NCBI GenBank assembly: GCA_020723385.1
Contig: DYIZ01000044.1
Coordinates: 1-41,031 of the forward strand
Source: Candidatus Aquidulcis sp.
GTDB lineage: Bacteria > Chloroflexota > Anaerolineae > Anaerolineales > UBA4823
Direction: 5' to 3'
DNA: 41,031 nucleotides
Shown here: in pieces, positions 16,797-25,510 of the stretch
Position numbering within the stretch: the first letter of the stretch is position 1
Layout: every line of letters starts with the position of its first letter
Notes under the pieces: model-generated
The model's database searches: none
Told to the model about the DNA's origin: nothing
The model's input: the letters and a program-made list of their open reading frames with translations, nothing else
Program-made: the position numbers and the translations under genes

Positions 16797-17349
16797 CGTT
16801 TTTTTCTGCTGCCAGGCGCTGACCAAGGTCGTAGGCCTGCTGGAGCAATTCGGGGTGTTTTTCGACATCGCCCACGTTCGACAACGAGCCGTGTACGATG
16901 CCGACAATTTCGCCTTTCAGGAAGCGGCACATGGTTTCGAAGGTGTGGATGGCATTGATACCGCCGGAAGTGTAGAGATCGGTGTCGCCGTAGGTCAGGA
17001 TGATGCCGAATTGTTTGTGGGCCACCTCCTGGAAGCCATACCAGCGGTCAATGCACAATTTCAATTGGGCGCTGAAGGTGAACCAATAGATCGGCGAGGC
17101 AAGGATAACGGCATCGGCGGCAGCCAATTTCGGGTAGAGCGGCAGCATGTCATCTTCGATGATGCACCAGTTGCCATTTTCCGCGCACAGTTCGCAGGCG
17201 TCACATGGGCGGATGTCCAGCCCGTGCAAATAGATGCTCTCGACCTGTGCGCCAGCGGCGAGCGCCCCCTGGGCGGCGCGGTCGGCAAGTGCAGCGCTGT
17301 TCCCCCGCTCCCGAGGGCTGCCTTTCAGAATGAGAATGTTTTTGGGCAT
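16786..17349 (-). CDS. NADPH-dependent FMN reductase with iron-sulfur-flavoprotein-type cysteines
   Basis: This 187-residue flavodoxin-like oxidoreductase has the FMN phosphate loop GSPRERGNS (10-18), and PIYWFTFSAQLK (near 90) forms the isoalloxazine-binding strand. Four cysteines in CX2CX2CX6C (C49, C52, C55, C62) match the [4Fe-4S] motif of archaeal-type iron-sulfur flavoproteins, which transfer electrons or detoxify oxygen radicals. The ATG at 17349 has AAAGGA nine bases upstream. It overlaps the next gene by 11 bases, so the two are probably one operon. A simple flavodoxin-like quinone reductase is an alternative if the cluster is not assembled. Confidence 0.85.
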   Translation of the reverse strand: MPKNILILKGSPRERGNSAALADRAAQGALAAGAQVESIYLHGLDIRPCDACELCAENGNWCIIEDDMLPLYPKLAAADAVILASPIYWFTFSAQLKLCIDRWYGFQEVAHKQFGIILTYGDTDLYTSGGINAIHTFETMCRFLKGEIVGIVHGSLSNVGDVEKHPELLQQAYDLGQRLAAEKNDGR

Positions 17350-17442
17350 GATGATTTTCCTTTCGGGTCAATTTATATCTTCTCAGGCTGTGCCCTTTCA
17401 CACTTCCCCCTGCCTCCTTCCCTCCGGGAAGAGGGGAGTAAT

Positions 17443-17497
17443 CCGAAAAATTGGTGTGCGCTGGGGGCGCAGCCCCCAGCGCACACCAATTTTTCGG
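17443..17497. terminator. Perfect 26-bp palindrome, terminator-like, between REP-like tracts
   Basis: Arms at 17443-17468 and 17472-17497 pair perfectly over 26 bases around a GCA loop. The arms end in CCGAAAAA/TTTTTCGG, so a U-run is available on either strand. It separates the APH gene (stop 17560) from the flavoprotein gene (start 17349), both read leftward, so a bidirectional signal is not required. C/T- and G-rich REP-like sequence flanks it on both sides (17403-17436 and 17503-17540), so it may belong to a repeat array. Its ends match those of the terminator at 6900-6946. Confidence 0.75.
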
Positions 17498-17559
17498 GCA
17501 TTTCCCTTCTTCCGCTTCGGGGGAGGGGCCAGGGGGGACTGAGAAGTTACGTAACTTTT

Positions 17560-18600
17560 CTATGTCTTCAAGTCACCCGATTCAAAAGCCACCACCGGGA
17601 TTTCGTCCTCAATGCGCTGGCGGAAATCGGCCAGCACGCCGGCGCGGCGTTCGGACAGGTTGCCCATATCCCAATATTTGTGGAAATAGGCGTAATGGAG
17701 CAGCTCGCAGTATTTCAGGAAAAGCGGGATGCGCTCCAGCCAGAAATCGCCGAACGGTTTCTCCTGGCGGTAGCCTGCCAGAAAATTGCGCAGGTAATTC
17801 AAGGCGTAGGCGCGGCGCTTGGCGGTTGCGGAGCGCGGCAGGGGCAGGCAGTTGTACAGCGCCACGCACACTTCGGCGGCGTACCAGGAATACTCGGCGG
17901 CGTCGAAGTCGAACAGGGTGATTTTCCCGGCATCTACAAGAAAGTTGCCGTGGTGGAAGTCGCCATGCACCAGCCCGAAGGAGGCGGCATCCTGGGGGAG
18001 GGCGTGCAGCCTTTGGAGCAACACATCCCGGCGCTGGTGGACGAGGGTTTGCTCAGACGGGACAAGGGATGCGTAGTCCAGTAGATCGTTGACGTGCCAG
18101 TCCAGGCGGCGGCGTTCCGGGTGAGGCTGGTAGCACTCTGAAAGGCGGTGCAATTTTCCACTCAGACGGCCCCATTCGACCAACAGCGTTTCCGGGAAAT
18201 GAACTTCGTCCTCATCTGGGTACATCTCGCCCGGCGCTTTCTCGAAGGCGTAGGCCAGGAAGCAGGCCCGCTCGTCGAGCGGGATGACTTCCACCCACTC
18301 GCCGCCCCTCGATGGCAAAGACAAGGCCACCGGCAGGCCGTTTTCGTCCAGGTAACGCACGAAATCCACCTCGGCCAGCAGCTGCTCGCGGGTCGAGCCG
18401 GTAATCTGCTCGGTGGTGTTCCACACGCCGGGAGCGATTTTCAGGATGCGGGGGAGACCTTCCAGCAGTCCCTCATAAACGAACGCTGAGCCTTCGAGCT
18501 CCGCCATGGAATCGGGATCAAAGCCAAAACGCCGCAGGGCTTCGGCAAGGATGGAGTCGGTGTAACGATTTTGGATATCGTGCAGCATGAAATCTCTCAT
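17560..18600 (-). CDS. APH-fold phosphotransferase
   Basis: This 346-residue member of the APH/choline-kinase superfamily has a full active site: HGDFHHGNF (212-220; Asp 214, Asn 219) and LFDFD (229-233) for metal binding. The usual ATP-lobe strand is LPRILKIAPGVW. It is a paralog of the genes at 12235 and 21708. The first ATG (18600) overlaps the preceding stop by ATGA; a second ATG at 18588, after GAGAG, is also possible. The gene lies downstream of a GNAT and a membrane protein in one overlapping run. The substrate is not indicated. Confidence 0.88.
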   Translation of the reverse strand: MRDFMLHDIQNRYTDSILAEALRRFGFDPDSMAELEGSAFVYEGLLEGLPRILKIAPGVWNTTEQITGSTREQLLAEVDFVRYLDENGLPVALSLPSRGGEWVEVIPLDERACFLAYAFEKAPGEMYPDEDEVHFPETLLVEWGRLSGKLHRLSECYQPHPERRRLDWHVNDLLDYASLVPSEQTLVHQRRDVLLQRLHALPQDAASFGLVHGDFHHGNFLVDAGKITLFDFDAAEYSWYAAEVCVALYNCLPLPRSATAKRRAYALNYLRNFLAGYRQEKPFGDFWLERIPLFLKYCELLHYAYFHKYWDMGNLSERRAGVLADFRQRIEDEIPVVAFESGDLKT

Positions 18601-19046
18601 TTGCCGTGTCCAACTCGGGCGTAAGAATAAAAAGTCGCGGCGAGATTGATAAAATACGTGACCAGGGTGACAAAGCCATAGGGTTTGCCAGCCAGGAAAG
18701 CATAACCGATCAAGGCAAACAGAGCCAGGTAGTAGATCAACAAATAGGGGCCAAGCAGCGCGGTATGGCGAAAATCCAGCTTCAGCAAGTAATCGAACAG
18801 AAATTCAACCGCCAGATAGGCCACCATGAACAACGGCAGCACCCAAAACGCCCACTTGCGCCCGCCCGCCAGGTTTGCCACAGCAATGGCAGCCAATGGG
18901 ATAGCCATCACCAGCGTGCCATAACCGAGCCAGTGCTCCCACGCGGCGCGCCCATAGACGCGATTCAGAAAAATCAGGCTGAGAACCAGGTTCAGCCAGT
19001 TGGCGATAACGACGACGGCGATGTCGAACGATACGTATAAGTTCAT
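18597..19046 (-). CDS. Small multi-pass membrane protein of unknown function
   Basis: This 149-residue hydrophobic protein has about five transmembrane segments, roughly at 7-27, 38-60, 67-85, 100-120 and 122-142. I do not recognise the family. The ATG at 19046 overlaps the stop of the GNAT gene (19043) by ATGA, and its own stop overlaps the APH start, so it lies inside a coupled run. An upstream ATG at 19124 would add 26 residues but overlap the GNAT gene heavily. Confidence 0.75.
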   Translation of the reverse strand: MNLYVSFDIAVVVIANWLNLVLSLIFLNRVYGRAAWEHWLGYGTLVMAIPLAAIAVANLAGGRKWAFWVLPLFMVAYLAVEFLFDYLLKLDFRHTALLGPYLLIYYLALFALIGYAFLAGKPYGFVTLVTYFINLAATFYSYARVGHGK

Positions 19047-19564
19047 CGCGGAACCTTTTCGATACGGTAGCGCATCAATTCGAGGCCCCAGAGCACCAGG
19101 GTCGTCACATAAGACATGCCGCACTTTTCGAGTACCCGCTGCGAAGCGATGTTTTCGGGATGAACCAGCGCGATAATGTGGGCCAGGCCGAAGTGTTCGA
19201 AACCAAAGCGCAATGAAGCCTGTGCGACTTCGGTGGCGTAACCTTTACCCCAGAAGGGGCGGTCGAGCAAGAAACCGACTTCTGTGTCGTCCAGTTCCGG
19301 CAGATACTGCAAGCCACCCCAGCCGACAATCTCCTGCTCGCCATCTGGCAGGATGCCCCAATTACCGTAGCCGTACTTCTCCCAATGCGCCTGCTGCCCG
19401 GCGACAAAGCGCTGGACTTTTTCCAGCGCTGGCGGAGCGGGATTAGGAAAGTATCGCAGAACACCTTCCGACTGATTGATCCGGTACAGCGCTTCGGCGT
19501 CTGCGGGTTGGAGGGGGCGTAAAGTCAGGTGAGTGGTTTTGAGGGGAAGGAGTAGTGTGTTCAT
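19043..19564 (-). CDS. RimJ/RimL-type GNAT acetyltransferase
   Basis: This 173-residue protein is of the ribosomal-protein N-terminal acetyltransferase type. It starts with TTHLTLRPLQPADAEALYRI and has the acetyl-CoA loop RPFWGKGYATE and the C-terminal V/HPENIASQRVLEKCG motif, all typical of RimJ/L-like enzymes. Many relatives in this fold acetylate small molecules or antibiotics, so the substrate cannot be given. Its start overlaps by ATGA the end of a short open frame belonging to the truncated APH remnant just upstream. Confidence 0.9.
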   Translation of the reverse strand: MNTLLLPLKTTHLTLRPLQPADAEALYRINQSEGVLRYFPNPAPPALEKVQRFVAGQQAHWEKYGYGNWGILPDGEQEIVGWGGLQYLPELDDTEVGFLLDRPFWGKGYATEVAQASLRFGFEHFGLAHIIALVHPENIASQRVLEKCGMSYVTTLVLWGLELMRYRIEKVPR

Positions 19565-19985
19565 CGTTTCAGGTATCCTATGAGTTTATTGCCGTTATTG
19601 TTCCGCCAGGGTTCATAGAGACGACCCGCCCCTTGGGGAAACCGGGTGTGAATATTTCGGCCAGCAAGCGGCCATCGGCGGTCGCCACCGGCGCGGGGAC
19701 AGGCAATCCCGCCAGGTGGTTGAGCGCCGCCAGCCAGGTTAATTCAGATGCGATGGCTTCTTTATCCCCCATGGCATGGATACGCAGCACATAGCGGTTG
19801 GGAAGGTAGGCGCCAGCGCCTTCGATGATGGTACCGGGCAAATCAACGCGGTAGATGATGTTTTCCCCATATTGGATAAAACCCAATTGGGCATCTCTCA
19901 ATCCGTAGACACCGAGGGCAGTTTGGGCCAGTAGACGCGCCCGGTGTAAGCGGGCGCGTCGGGGAAGTTCCCGAAAGGGTTTCAT
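19561..19985 (-). pseudogene. APH-fold gene remnant with internal deletion
   Basis: The frame beginning at the ATG at 19985 encodes the N-lobe of an APH-type kinase (YVLRIHAMGDKEAIASEL, PVPAPVATADGRL) for about 120 residues, then leaves the family pattern at VVSMNPGG and stops at 19578. The active-site HxDxxxxN half is absent. Shifted by one base, the last 57 bases encode YEPWRNNNGNKLIGYLKR and a stop overlapping the next gene's ATG, which looks like a natural C-terminus. An internal deletion of about 200 codons joined out of frame would give exactly this. Intact paralogs lie nearby, so it is best read as a decaying copy. Confidence 0.7.
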
Positions 19986-19992
19986 CTCAGCT

Positions 19993-21711
19993 TCACTTTG
20001 CATCCTCGATCCAGGCATTGTCATCCAAACCGATCTGAGGAACACGGTACTCGGGATCAATCTGGATTTCCAGCGGTCTGTCGTCGCTTTTGAATTGTAT
20101 AAGATTTTGCTCCCCTTTTACCAGATGTAGATCTATCAAGCGCCAATCCTCATCAGCCGAGGGTTTGTAACCCAGGGCGATGGCTAATTCATAATCCTGA
20201 TCAGCATCAATCTCAAGTTTCACCTGCACTTTATATCCCTCATTCACGGGCTGGATGGCAACATCACCAATGGCAAGATTGATCCTGGCATTGTGCTGGG
20301 TCCATTGTTCAAGGTATGCCGCCACATCCATTTCTGTAAATTTTTGCATGCTGGTTATAAAATCATCGTAACCTGTCTTTTGATTGTGCTGAGATTCATA
20401 AAAATCGCGCAAGCCGGCGATCAAGGCTTCGGAGCCTACCATCTGGCGCAACTGTTCCCAGACGAGAGCACCGTAATCATAGATCAAAATCCAATTACTG
20501 GAACAGCTATCATCCAGGTTGGCGAGACACCCCTTGCAGTCGTTGACTTCCTGCTCATCATATGCTTCGAGATAGCTAAGGCGGCTACTTGCCCCCGCCT
20601 CAGCTCCATACAAGGTCTCTTTTACCCAGGAGGCCATAAAATTAGCACCACCTTCCACCCACCATTCATCTAGACCGCCTTCCCAGGTCAGGCTCCAGGT
20701 ATTCCAGAGGTGATACCCCTCGTGGGCAATAAGGTGAGCGAACGTGTCTCTGGCAGTTGCGTCCTCGTCATAATTCAAAAAAGGCTGGATACTGGAGAGG
20801 AAAATGAGATTACCATTACTCTCCCCTCCACTTGCGTTGTCCAATAAATTCAGAAAGACGATTCGGAAGCTTTGGGCAGACGGTTCCCCGAATTTCTCCC
20901 GGTACAGCGACAGGATTTCGGCAGCCGTGTCAATCATCTGTGACGACAGGTTAATTGGTTCGGGTGCAAAAATCTCGATAATCATTCCCTGGATTTCTTT
21001 ACTCATGATGTTATATGGCGCGCAGGAAAATGAAGGGTCATACGGAATCTCGGACCGGTAGGTGTCTTTGACAAAGCCTTCGGTTTCTTCTCTGCTCACC
21101 GCTTCTCCGGGCAGCGCGCACTGGAGGGCGACTGGATGCGTGATGCTCATGGTAAACGGCGCTTCCAGGCGACCGGAAACCATCGGAAAAGCGCCGCTCT
21201 CCGGCCCTCCGGCATGGCTGCCCTGGGTACTGATGAACAAGTTGTAGATATTGCCCGCCAACCCATCCTGGATCGCTTCTGGCGGCAGATGATAGGCCAG
21301 GTTCACGACCAAGTTGCTGTCGCGGGGAAGCTTTTCTGCCGCCAGAATTTCGATCTCGGAAGTAACGCTCTTCCCCCACCAATTATCAGTGGTATAGCTA
21401 TCAACCTCTTGCCACTGTGTAATGGGAAGGGTATTCCCTGCGTCATCTTCCAATGTCAAGGTATCTACCAATAGATCATCCCCAAGGAATATGGAGAGCT
21501 TGCGGCCTTCTGCCAGGCTGCCGGTGATCGAAATTCGTTGTTGCGAACGGAAGATCCTCTGCGCAGGGTCCATCTCGATAGAAATATCGTAATACACGAT
21601 GCCGCCGTCTGAAGTACCTGCGGTTGATGATGATCGTTCACAAGCGCTCAGGATAGGCACGAGGATACAGATCAAGAGCAGAAGCGCCGTATAAAAGACA
21701 GGTTTTTTCAT
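19993..21711 (-). CDS. M1/M61-like gluzincin metallopeptidase lipoprotein
   Basis: This 572-residue secreted lipoprotein has a signal peptide ending in lipobox LSAC (Cys 24), followed by a Ser/Thr-rich tether. The zinc site is HEGYH (330-334) with a third ligand at Glu 353 in WVEGGANF, 19 residues after the second His, as in the M1/M61 gluzincin clan. An N-terminal beta-sandwich region precedes the catalytic domain. It should act on peptide N-termini at the outer face of the membrane. The stop at 19993 is eight bases before the next start, and its own start overlaps the stop of the APH gene at 21708 by ATGA. Substrate unknown; activity requires the Zn ligands seen. Confidence 0.88.
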   Translation of the reverse strand: MKKPVFYTALLLLICILVPILSACERSSSTAGTSDGGIVYYDISIEMDPAQRIFRSQQRISITGSLAEGRKLSIFLGDDLLVDTLTLEDDAGNTLPITQWQEVDSYTTDNWWGKSVTSEIEILAAEKLPRDSNLVVNLAYHLPPEAIQDGLAGNIYNLFISTQGSHAGGPESGAFPMVSGRLEAPFTMSITHPVALQCALPGEAVSREETEGFVKDTYRSEIPYDPSFSCAPYNIMSKEIQGMIIEIFAPEPINLSSQMIDTAAEILSLYREKFGEPSAQSFRIVFLNLLDNASGGESNGNLIFLSSIQPFLNYDEDATARDTFAHLIAHEGYHLWNTWSLTWEGGLDEWWVEGGANFMASWVKETLYGAEAGASSRLSYLEAYDEQEVNDCKGCLANLDDSCSSNWILIYDYGALVWEQLRQMVGSEALIAGLRDFYESQHNQKTGYDDFITSMQKFTEMDVAAYLEQWTQHNARINLAIGDVAIQPVNEGYKVQVKLEIDADQDYELAIALGYKPSADEDWRLIDLHLVKGEQNLIQFKSDDRPLEIQIDPEYRVPQIGLDDNAWIEDAK

Positions 21712-22730
21712 AGCCCACCGGGCATGAAATCGCGAAGCGGAGAGCGCTGGAAACTATCTCGAAGTTTATCCAGTTCTCTGCCCAGCTTTTGCCGCAAATT
21801 CGCTGTCCATTCAGGCTCATTTTCAACCGGGCCATCGGCAATCGAACGATAGACGCGTGCAAAAGCGATCAAGTTGTCCAGCCGTAGAAACAACGGCATT
21901 CGTTTTATTTCCTGTTCGTCCAACGGCCGCACCGAGTGGTAGCCATCCAGGAACCAAACCAACCGGGGATCGGTGAAATCAAAACACTCGAGCCGATCAC
22001 CGAATAATTCGCTCGAGAGGGCATTCGAGACATCCATGACAAACCAACTATATGCGCAATCATCCAGGTCATAAATCCCAATCTCTTTGCCAGACCAGAC
22101 GAGATTATCCAGCTCGAAATCGAAATGGATCAATCCATAGTTGGCTGTGTGGACGGTCAGTTTACAGAGTCGTTCCTCGACAGCGCCGGTCTCTTGCCAG
22201 ACCAGGGTTTCGCTCGTCGGAACCAGGGTGCGGATCATGGCAATTTGAGCCTGCCAGCCGGGCCGTCCATCAATTCTCAGGCCCTCACTGGCCCGGTGCA
22301 TTTCTCCGAGCGCCCGACCCCAGATTTTGATTGCCGTCTCATCGAGCGCGTCGAGTTCCAGGTGGTCGCCGGGTAAATAGTCAAACATAGAGCAGTGAAA
22401 AACTCCCAATGGGGTTTCAACACTCTCGATCAGGTTACCAGCCAAAGAACGCAAGGGCCTGTTCACACGAATTCCCTGCGCCGCCAGGTGTTCGAGATAA
22501 GTCAATTCGGCGGCAAGATACTGAAGATCGCGCTCGCTGGCATGATTGAAACGCAGCAGATAATCCTGCCCGTCCGCTCGAACTTTGAAGGCAAAATTAG
22601 CGCTCGCGCGTAGGCAATAGGCGTGGAAATCTGCCCTGAACCATCGCACCGCGATTTCATCGGCGATTGGGCTGCGCCATTCCTTGTCCACCGAATCGAA
22701 GAACTGTTTCATCAAGCTGAGTTTCATCAT
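21708..22730 (-). CDS. APH-fold phosphotransferase
   Basis: This 340-residue APH-superfamily enzyme has an intact active site: HFDFELDNL (202-210; Asp 204, Asn 209) and YDLDD (220-224). The N-lobe carries YLLRFNHASERD, and a conserved W-G-R-A-L-G-E-M-H-R helix comes before the catalytic loop. It is a paralog of the genes at 12235 and 17560 and most similar in layout to the spectinomycin/homoserine-type kinases, but no specific substrate can be named. The start MM at 22730 is kept because the second ATG gives almost the same protein. It is coupled to the peptidase gene by ATGA overlap. Confidence 0.87.
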   Translation of the reverse strand: MMKLSLMKQFFDSVDKEWRSPIADEIAVRWFRADFHAYCLRASANFAFKVRADGQDYLLRFNHASERDLQYLAAELTYLEHLAAQGIRVNRPLRSLAGNLIESVETPLGVFHCSMFDYLPGDHLELDALDETAIKIWGRALGEMHRASEGLRIDGRPGWQAQIAMIRTLVPTSETLVWQETGAVEERLCKLTVHTANYGLIHFDFELDNLVWSGKEIGIYDLDDCAYSWFVMDVSNALSSELFGDRLECFDFTDPRLVWFLDGYHSVRPLDEQEIKRMPLFLRLDNLIAFARVYRSIADGPVENEPEWTANLRQKLGRELDKLRDSFQRSPLRDFMPGGL

Positions 22731-22856
22731 AGGCTTCTAATGTTATCAACTCCCGCAAGAACGCTAAAAATCTTTCCTGATCAACGACATCCAGCCACTG
22801 GCTCTTTCCGTTTTTTTGCTCTTTTGCCTACGGCAGGAAATATCCCAGATACAGAA

Positions 22857-23681
22857 TTACTCTTCAAAACTCGTTTTGTACTTTTGCAAAATATCATCCA
22901 AATTCATGGCGTAAACTTCTACAAAATAATCCTTGTAGGCATCAGGGTTATCAATATACCTTTTCAAGTAATCCTGTAACTTTTCCATTCCATAGTTTTC
23001 AACAAGAAACTCGACGAAATATCTGTAATAAGCGTATTTTAACTTTACTTCTTCCGTTGACATCTTCAAAGGATTTTTTTCATAAAGGCTTGTAAAATAA
23101 AGGTCGTTCATTTTCGCTAATGTAAAGAACTCACTTTTACCATAAAAAGATCGCCCACTGTAGTATTCAGCGATGCCCTCGGTCAGCCAGCCCTGTCCGT
23201 GAATCTTCAAGGCCTTTGCAAAGGTTGTGTTTTGATCAATTAGCAAATGCGATAATTCGTGTTTCAAAATCGGTTCGATGCCCGTTTGAGACTTTCTTGC
23301 CATTGGCCCAATATAAATCACATTGACCAGGCTTAGCGATACTGAATATCCCGGACTCCTTAACCACGGCAAGAATCTTCTGATATCACTATCTTTATCC
23401 AAAATAAATATTTTAAAATCATCCACGTAATTCAGGCTATGAAACTGCTCTTCTTCTCGAAGCATTTCATCAACCCGATAGACAACCGAATCCTTTTCGG
23501 TTAAATCGCTTATATAAACTGTAGCTTTTGATGATTCGATTTTTTGATATCCGATTTTGAAGGGATTCCATGGGAAAAGGGGGCCCCAAAACAAGTAAGA
23601 TATGACGCCCATGAAAACCAGCAACAAGATCAAGTACCGTAACCATTTATTGGTGAAAATTGCTTTGATTTTCTTTTTCAT
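22857..23681 (-). CDS. Membrane-anchored gluzincin-like metallopeptidase, AT-rich
   Basis: This 274-residue protein has one N-terminal membrane segment (about 14-34) and a large extracytoplasmic part. HELSH (141-145) and GWLTEGIAEYY (164-174, third ligand Glu 168) form a peptidase MA-like zinc site. The protein is Lys-rich, and its codons are clearly AT-rich compared with both neighbours, which suggests acquisition by transfer. AAGGAG lies eight bases before the ATG. The 126-base gap to the APH gene holds no obvious signal. Its substrate is probably a cell-envelope protein, by inference. Confidence 0.82.
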   Translation of the reverse strand: MKKKIKAIFTNKWLRYLILLLVFMGVISYLFWGPLFPWNPFKIGYQKIESSKATVYISDLTEKDSVVYRVDEMLREEEQFHSLNYVDDFKIFILDKDSDIRRFLPWLRSPGYSVSLSLVNVIYIGPMARKSQTGIEPILKHELSHLLIDQNTTFAKALKIHGQGWLTEGIAEYYSGRSFYGKSEFFTLAKMNDLYFTSLYEKNPLKMSTEEVKLKYAYYRYFVEFLVENYGMEKLQDYLKRYIDNPDAYKDYFVEVYAMNLDDILQKYKTSFEE

Positions 23682-23702
23682 AGAGCGACTCCTTTTTAGT
23701 TT

Positions 23703-25499
23703 TTATTTCTCCACCCTACACGGGCCCCAAATGTACACGCCTGTCGCCTCCGCTGAAATTTCTGGGCAATGAGCTTTCACCCAGTCGCGGATGCCGGATT
23801 GGATAGGGTATTCTGGCTCATCTTTCAGGGCAGTGTAGTAGCGCACCTCGCCGCGTGCGACAAGGGCAGCAAATTGATCTACGGTCAGGATGGGATCGCT
23901 GCCGCGGAAGCCGCCCAGCGCCATGAAAGGCTGGCCTGTTTCCAAAATACCCAAAATAGCGATCCCCATATCATGTGTGGCTGCCAGGTAGTGCGCCCCG
24001 CTGCGATCCTGTTCAAAAATATCCAAAAGCTCATGTTTCAAAAACTCGACCTTTTGTACCGGTTGACAAACCCCATCGGGTGAAAAGACCTGCGGGCCGG
24101 CGTAGGGCAATGTCTCATTGGTGCAGGTGAATACCGGGATCAACGTCCAAACCAGGGGCGCGATCAACAATCCAAAAAGGCCGAAAGTGTATGCTGCAAC
24201 CTGGAATCTCGGCCAAAGCCGCCGGGCGACGAGCAACCCGGCTGTGGCCAGCATAACGCTGGCGGCGATCACAGGGATCAGCCAGGTATTCCAACCGGGG
24301 AAGGGCAACAAAATTACAATTTGAAGCCCTGCTGCAACCACCCCTGCAACTATCACACAAACTCGTTGCCACAAGCTGGCCTCGCGCCACAGCCGCCATA
24401 GCGCCGATACACCGATCCCAAAGAGTGCCGCCACGGCGGGGGCGATCGTCGCCAGGTAGTAGCGATGGAAAAACGTGGAAATACTGAAGTAGATCAACGG
24501 TGGTATGAGCCACGCCAGCCACAAAACCAGGGCATTCCGCCGTGAAGGCAATTCAGAGGATGTCTCCCGGCGAAGTTGCCAGATCGCCACGCCCGCGCCG
24601 ATCAGCGCCAGGGGCAGGATCCAGCCCATCTGGCCGCCCAACCGTTCGTTGAACAGGCGCAGCACCCCTGGCGGGCCGGAGAAGTAGGTGAAATCCTCGC
24701 CCCACAGCCGCGCCAGGCCGTTGTAGTTGAAAATCAGATTCGTGACGGTGTTGTTGGCGCTTCCGCCGACATAAGGGCGCAGCTCTGGGGGCGTCAGATC
24801 AACGGCCAGCACCCACGGGATGGCAACCAGCATGGCAACGCCGCACGCCCCGAGGCCATAGAGCAACCGTTTCCCCCTGGGCCAGGGAGCCGCCCACAAG
24901 TAGAGCGCCACGAATGCCGGGATTACCAGCAAGATTTGCAGCATCTTGATGTTGAAGGCGATCCCTACCAGCACGCCAGTCGCCATCAACCAACGGGGAG
25001 AATGGTCCTCGATGGCGCGGATCAGAGTCCAGGCTGCCAGGGTCAAAACGAGGATCATCAGTGCATCAGGCGCATTGTTGCGCTGGATGACCACACTGAC
25101 CGGCATCACTGCCAGCGCCAGCGAGGCCAGCAAAGCGGCATGTTCGCCAAACGAACGGCGCACCAGACGATAAATAACGTACACGGTCGCAATCCCGGCT
25201 AACGCCTGCGGCAGCAGCAGCGGTAACCCAGAAAATCCGAAGATTTTCGCCAGGGCAGCCTGAATCCAAAAGGCTAGCGGGACTTTATCGAGCGAGACGA
25301 AGCCCGTTGGGTCTACGGAGAGGTAGAAAAAATTGCGCCAGCTCGTCAGCATGGACTGGACGGCGGCGGCGTAGTAGATATTGCCCACCCCATTGGTGCC
25401 GACCAGGTTCAGCCGGTACAGGTTGAGAAAGGCCGAGAGAAGCAAGATGGCTAAGATTGGCAGCCGTCGTTTAGGAAAGAATGGCCTAAAGAAATTCAT
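23703..25499 (-). CDS. GT39 family dolichyl-phosphate-mannose-type mannosyltransferase-like protein
   Basis: This 598-residue polytopic protein has the loop-1 pattern of GT39 transferases: GVGNIYYAAAVQSMLTSWRNF, then SLDKVPLAFWIQAALAKIFGFSG, then about ten more TM helices. GT39 proteins use a polyprenyl-phosphate sugar donor at the outer face of the membrane and belong to cell-envelope or protein-glycosylation pathways. I chose the ATG at 25499, with GAGG five bases upstream; the longer frame to 25682 would overlap the upstream hydrolase gene. The C-terminal domain is soluble and near the end carries ICPWVKAHCPEI-like cysteines in a WVKAHCPE stretch. The glycosylated target is not known. Confidence 0.88.
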   Translation of the reverse strand: MNFFRPFFPKRRLPILAILLLSAFLNLYRLNLVGTNGVGNIYYAAAVQSMLTSWRNFFYLSVDPTGFVSLDKVPLAFWIQAALAKIFGFSGLPLLLPQALAGIATVYVIYRLVRRSFGEHAALLASLALAVMPVSVVIQRNNAPDALMILVLTLAAWTLIRAIEDHSPRWLMATGVLVGIAFNIKMLQILLVIPAFVALYLWAAPWPRGKRLLYGLGACGVAMLVAIPWVLAVDLTPPELRPYVGGSANNTVTNLIFNYNGLARLWGEDFTYFSGPPGVLRLFNERLGGQMGWILPLALIGAGVAIWQLRRETSSELPSRRNALVLWLAWLIPPLIYFSISTFFHRYYLATIAPAVAALFGIGVSALWRLWREASLWQRVCVIVAGVVAAGLQIVILLPFPGWNTWLIPVIAASVMLATAGLLVARRLWPRFQVAAYTFGLFGLLIAPLVWTLIPVFTCTNETLPYAGPQVFSPDGVCQPVQKVEFLKHELLDIFEQDRSGAHYLAATHDMGIAILGILETGQPFMALGGFRGSDPILTVDQFAALVARGEVRYYTALKDEPEYPIQSGIRDWVKAHCPEISAEATGVYIWGPCRVEK

Positions 25500-25510
25500 T
25501 TTGCCTCGAG

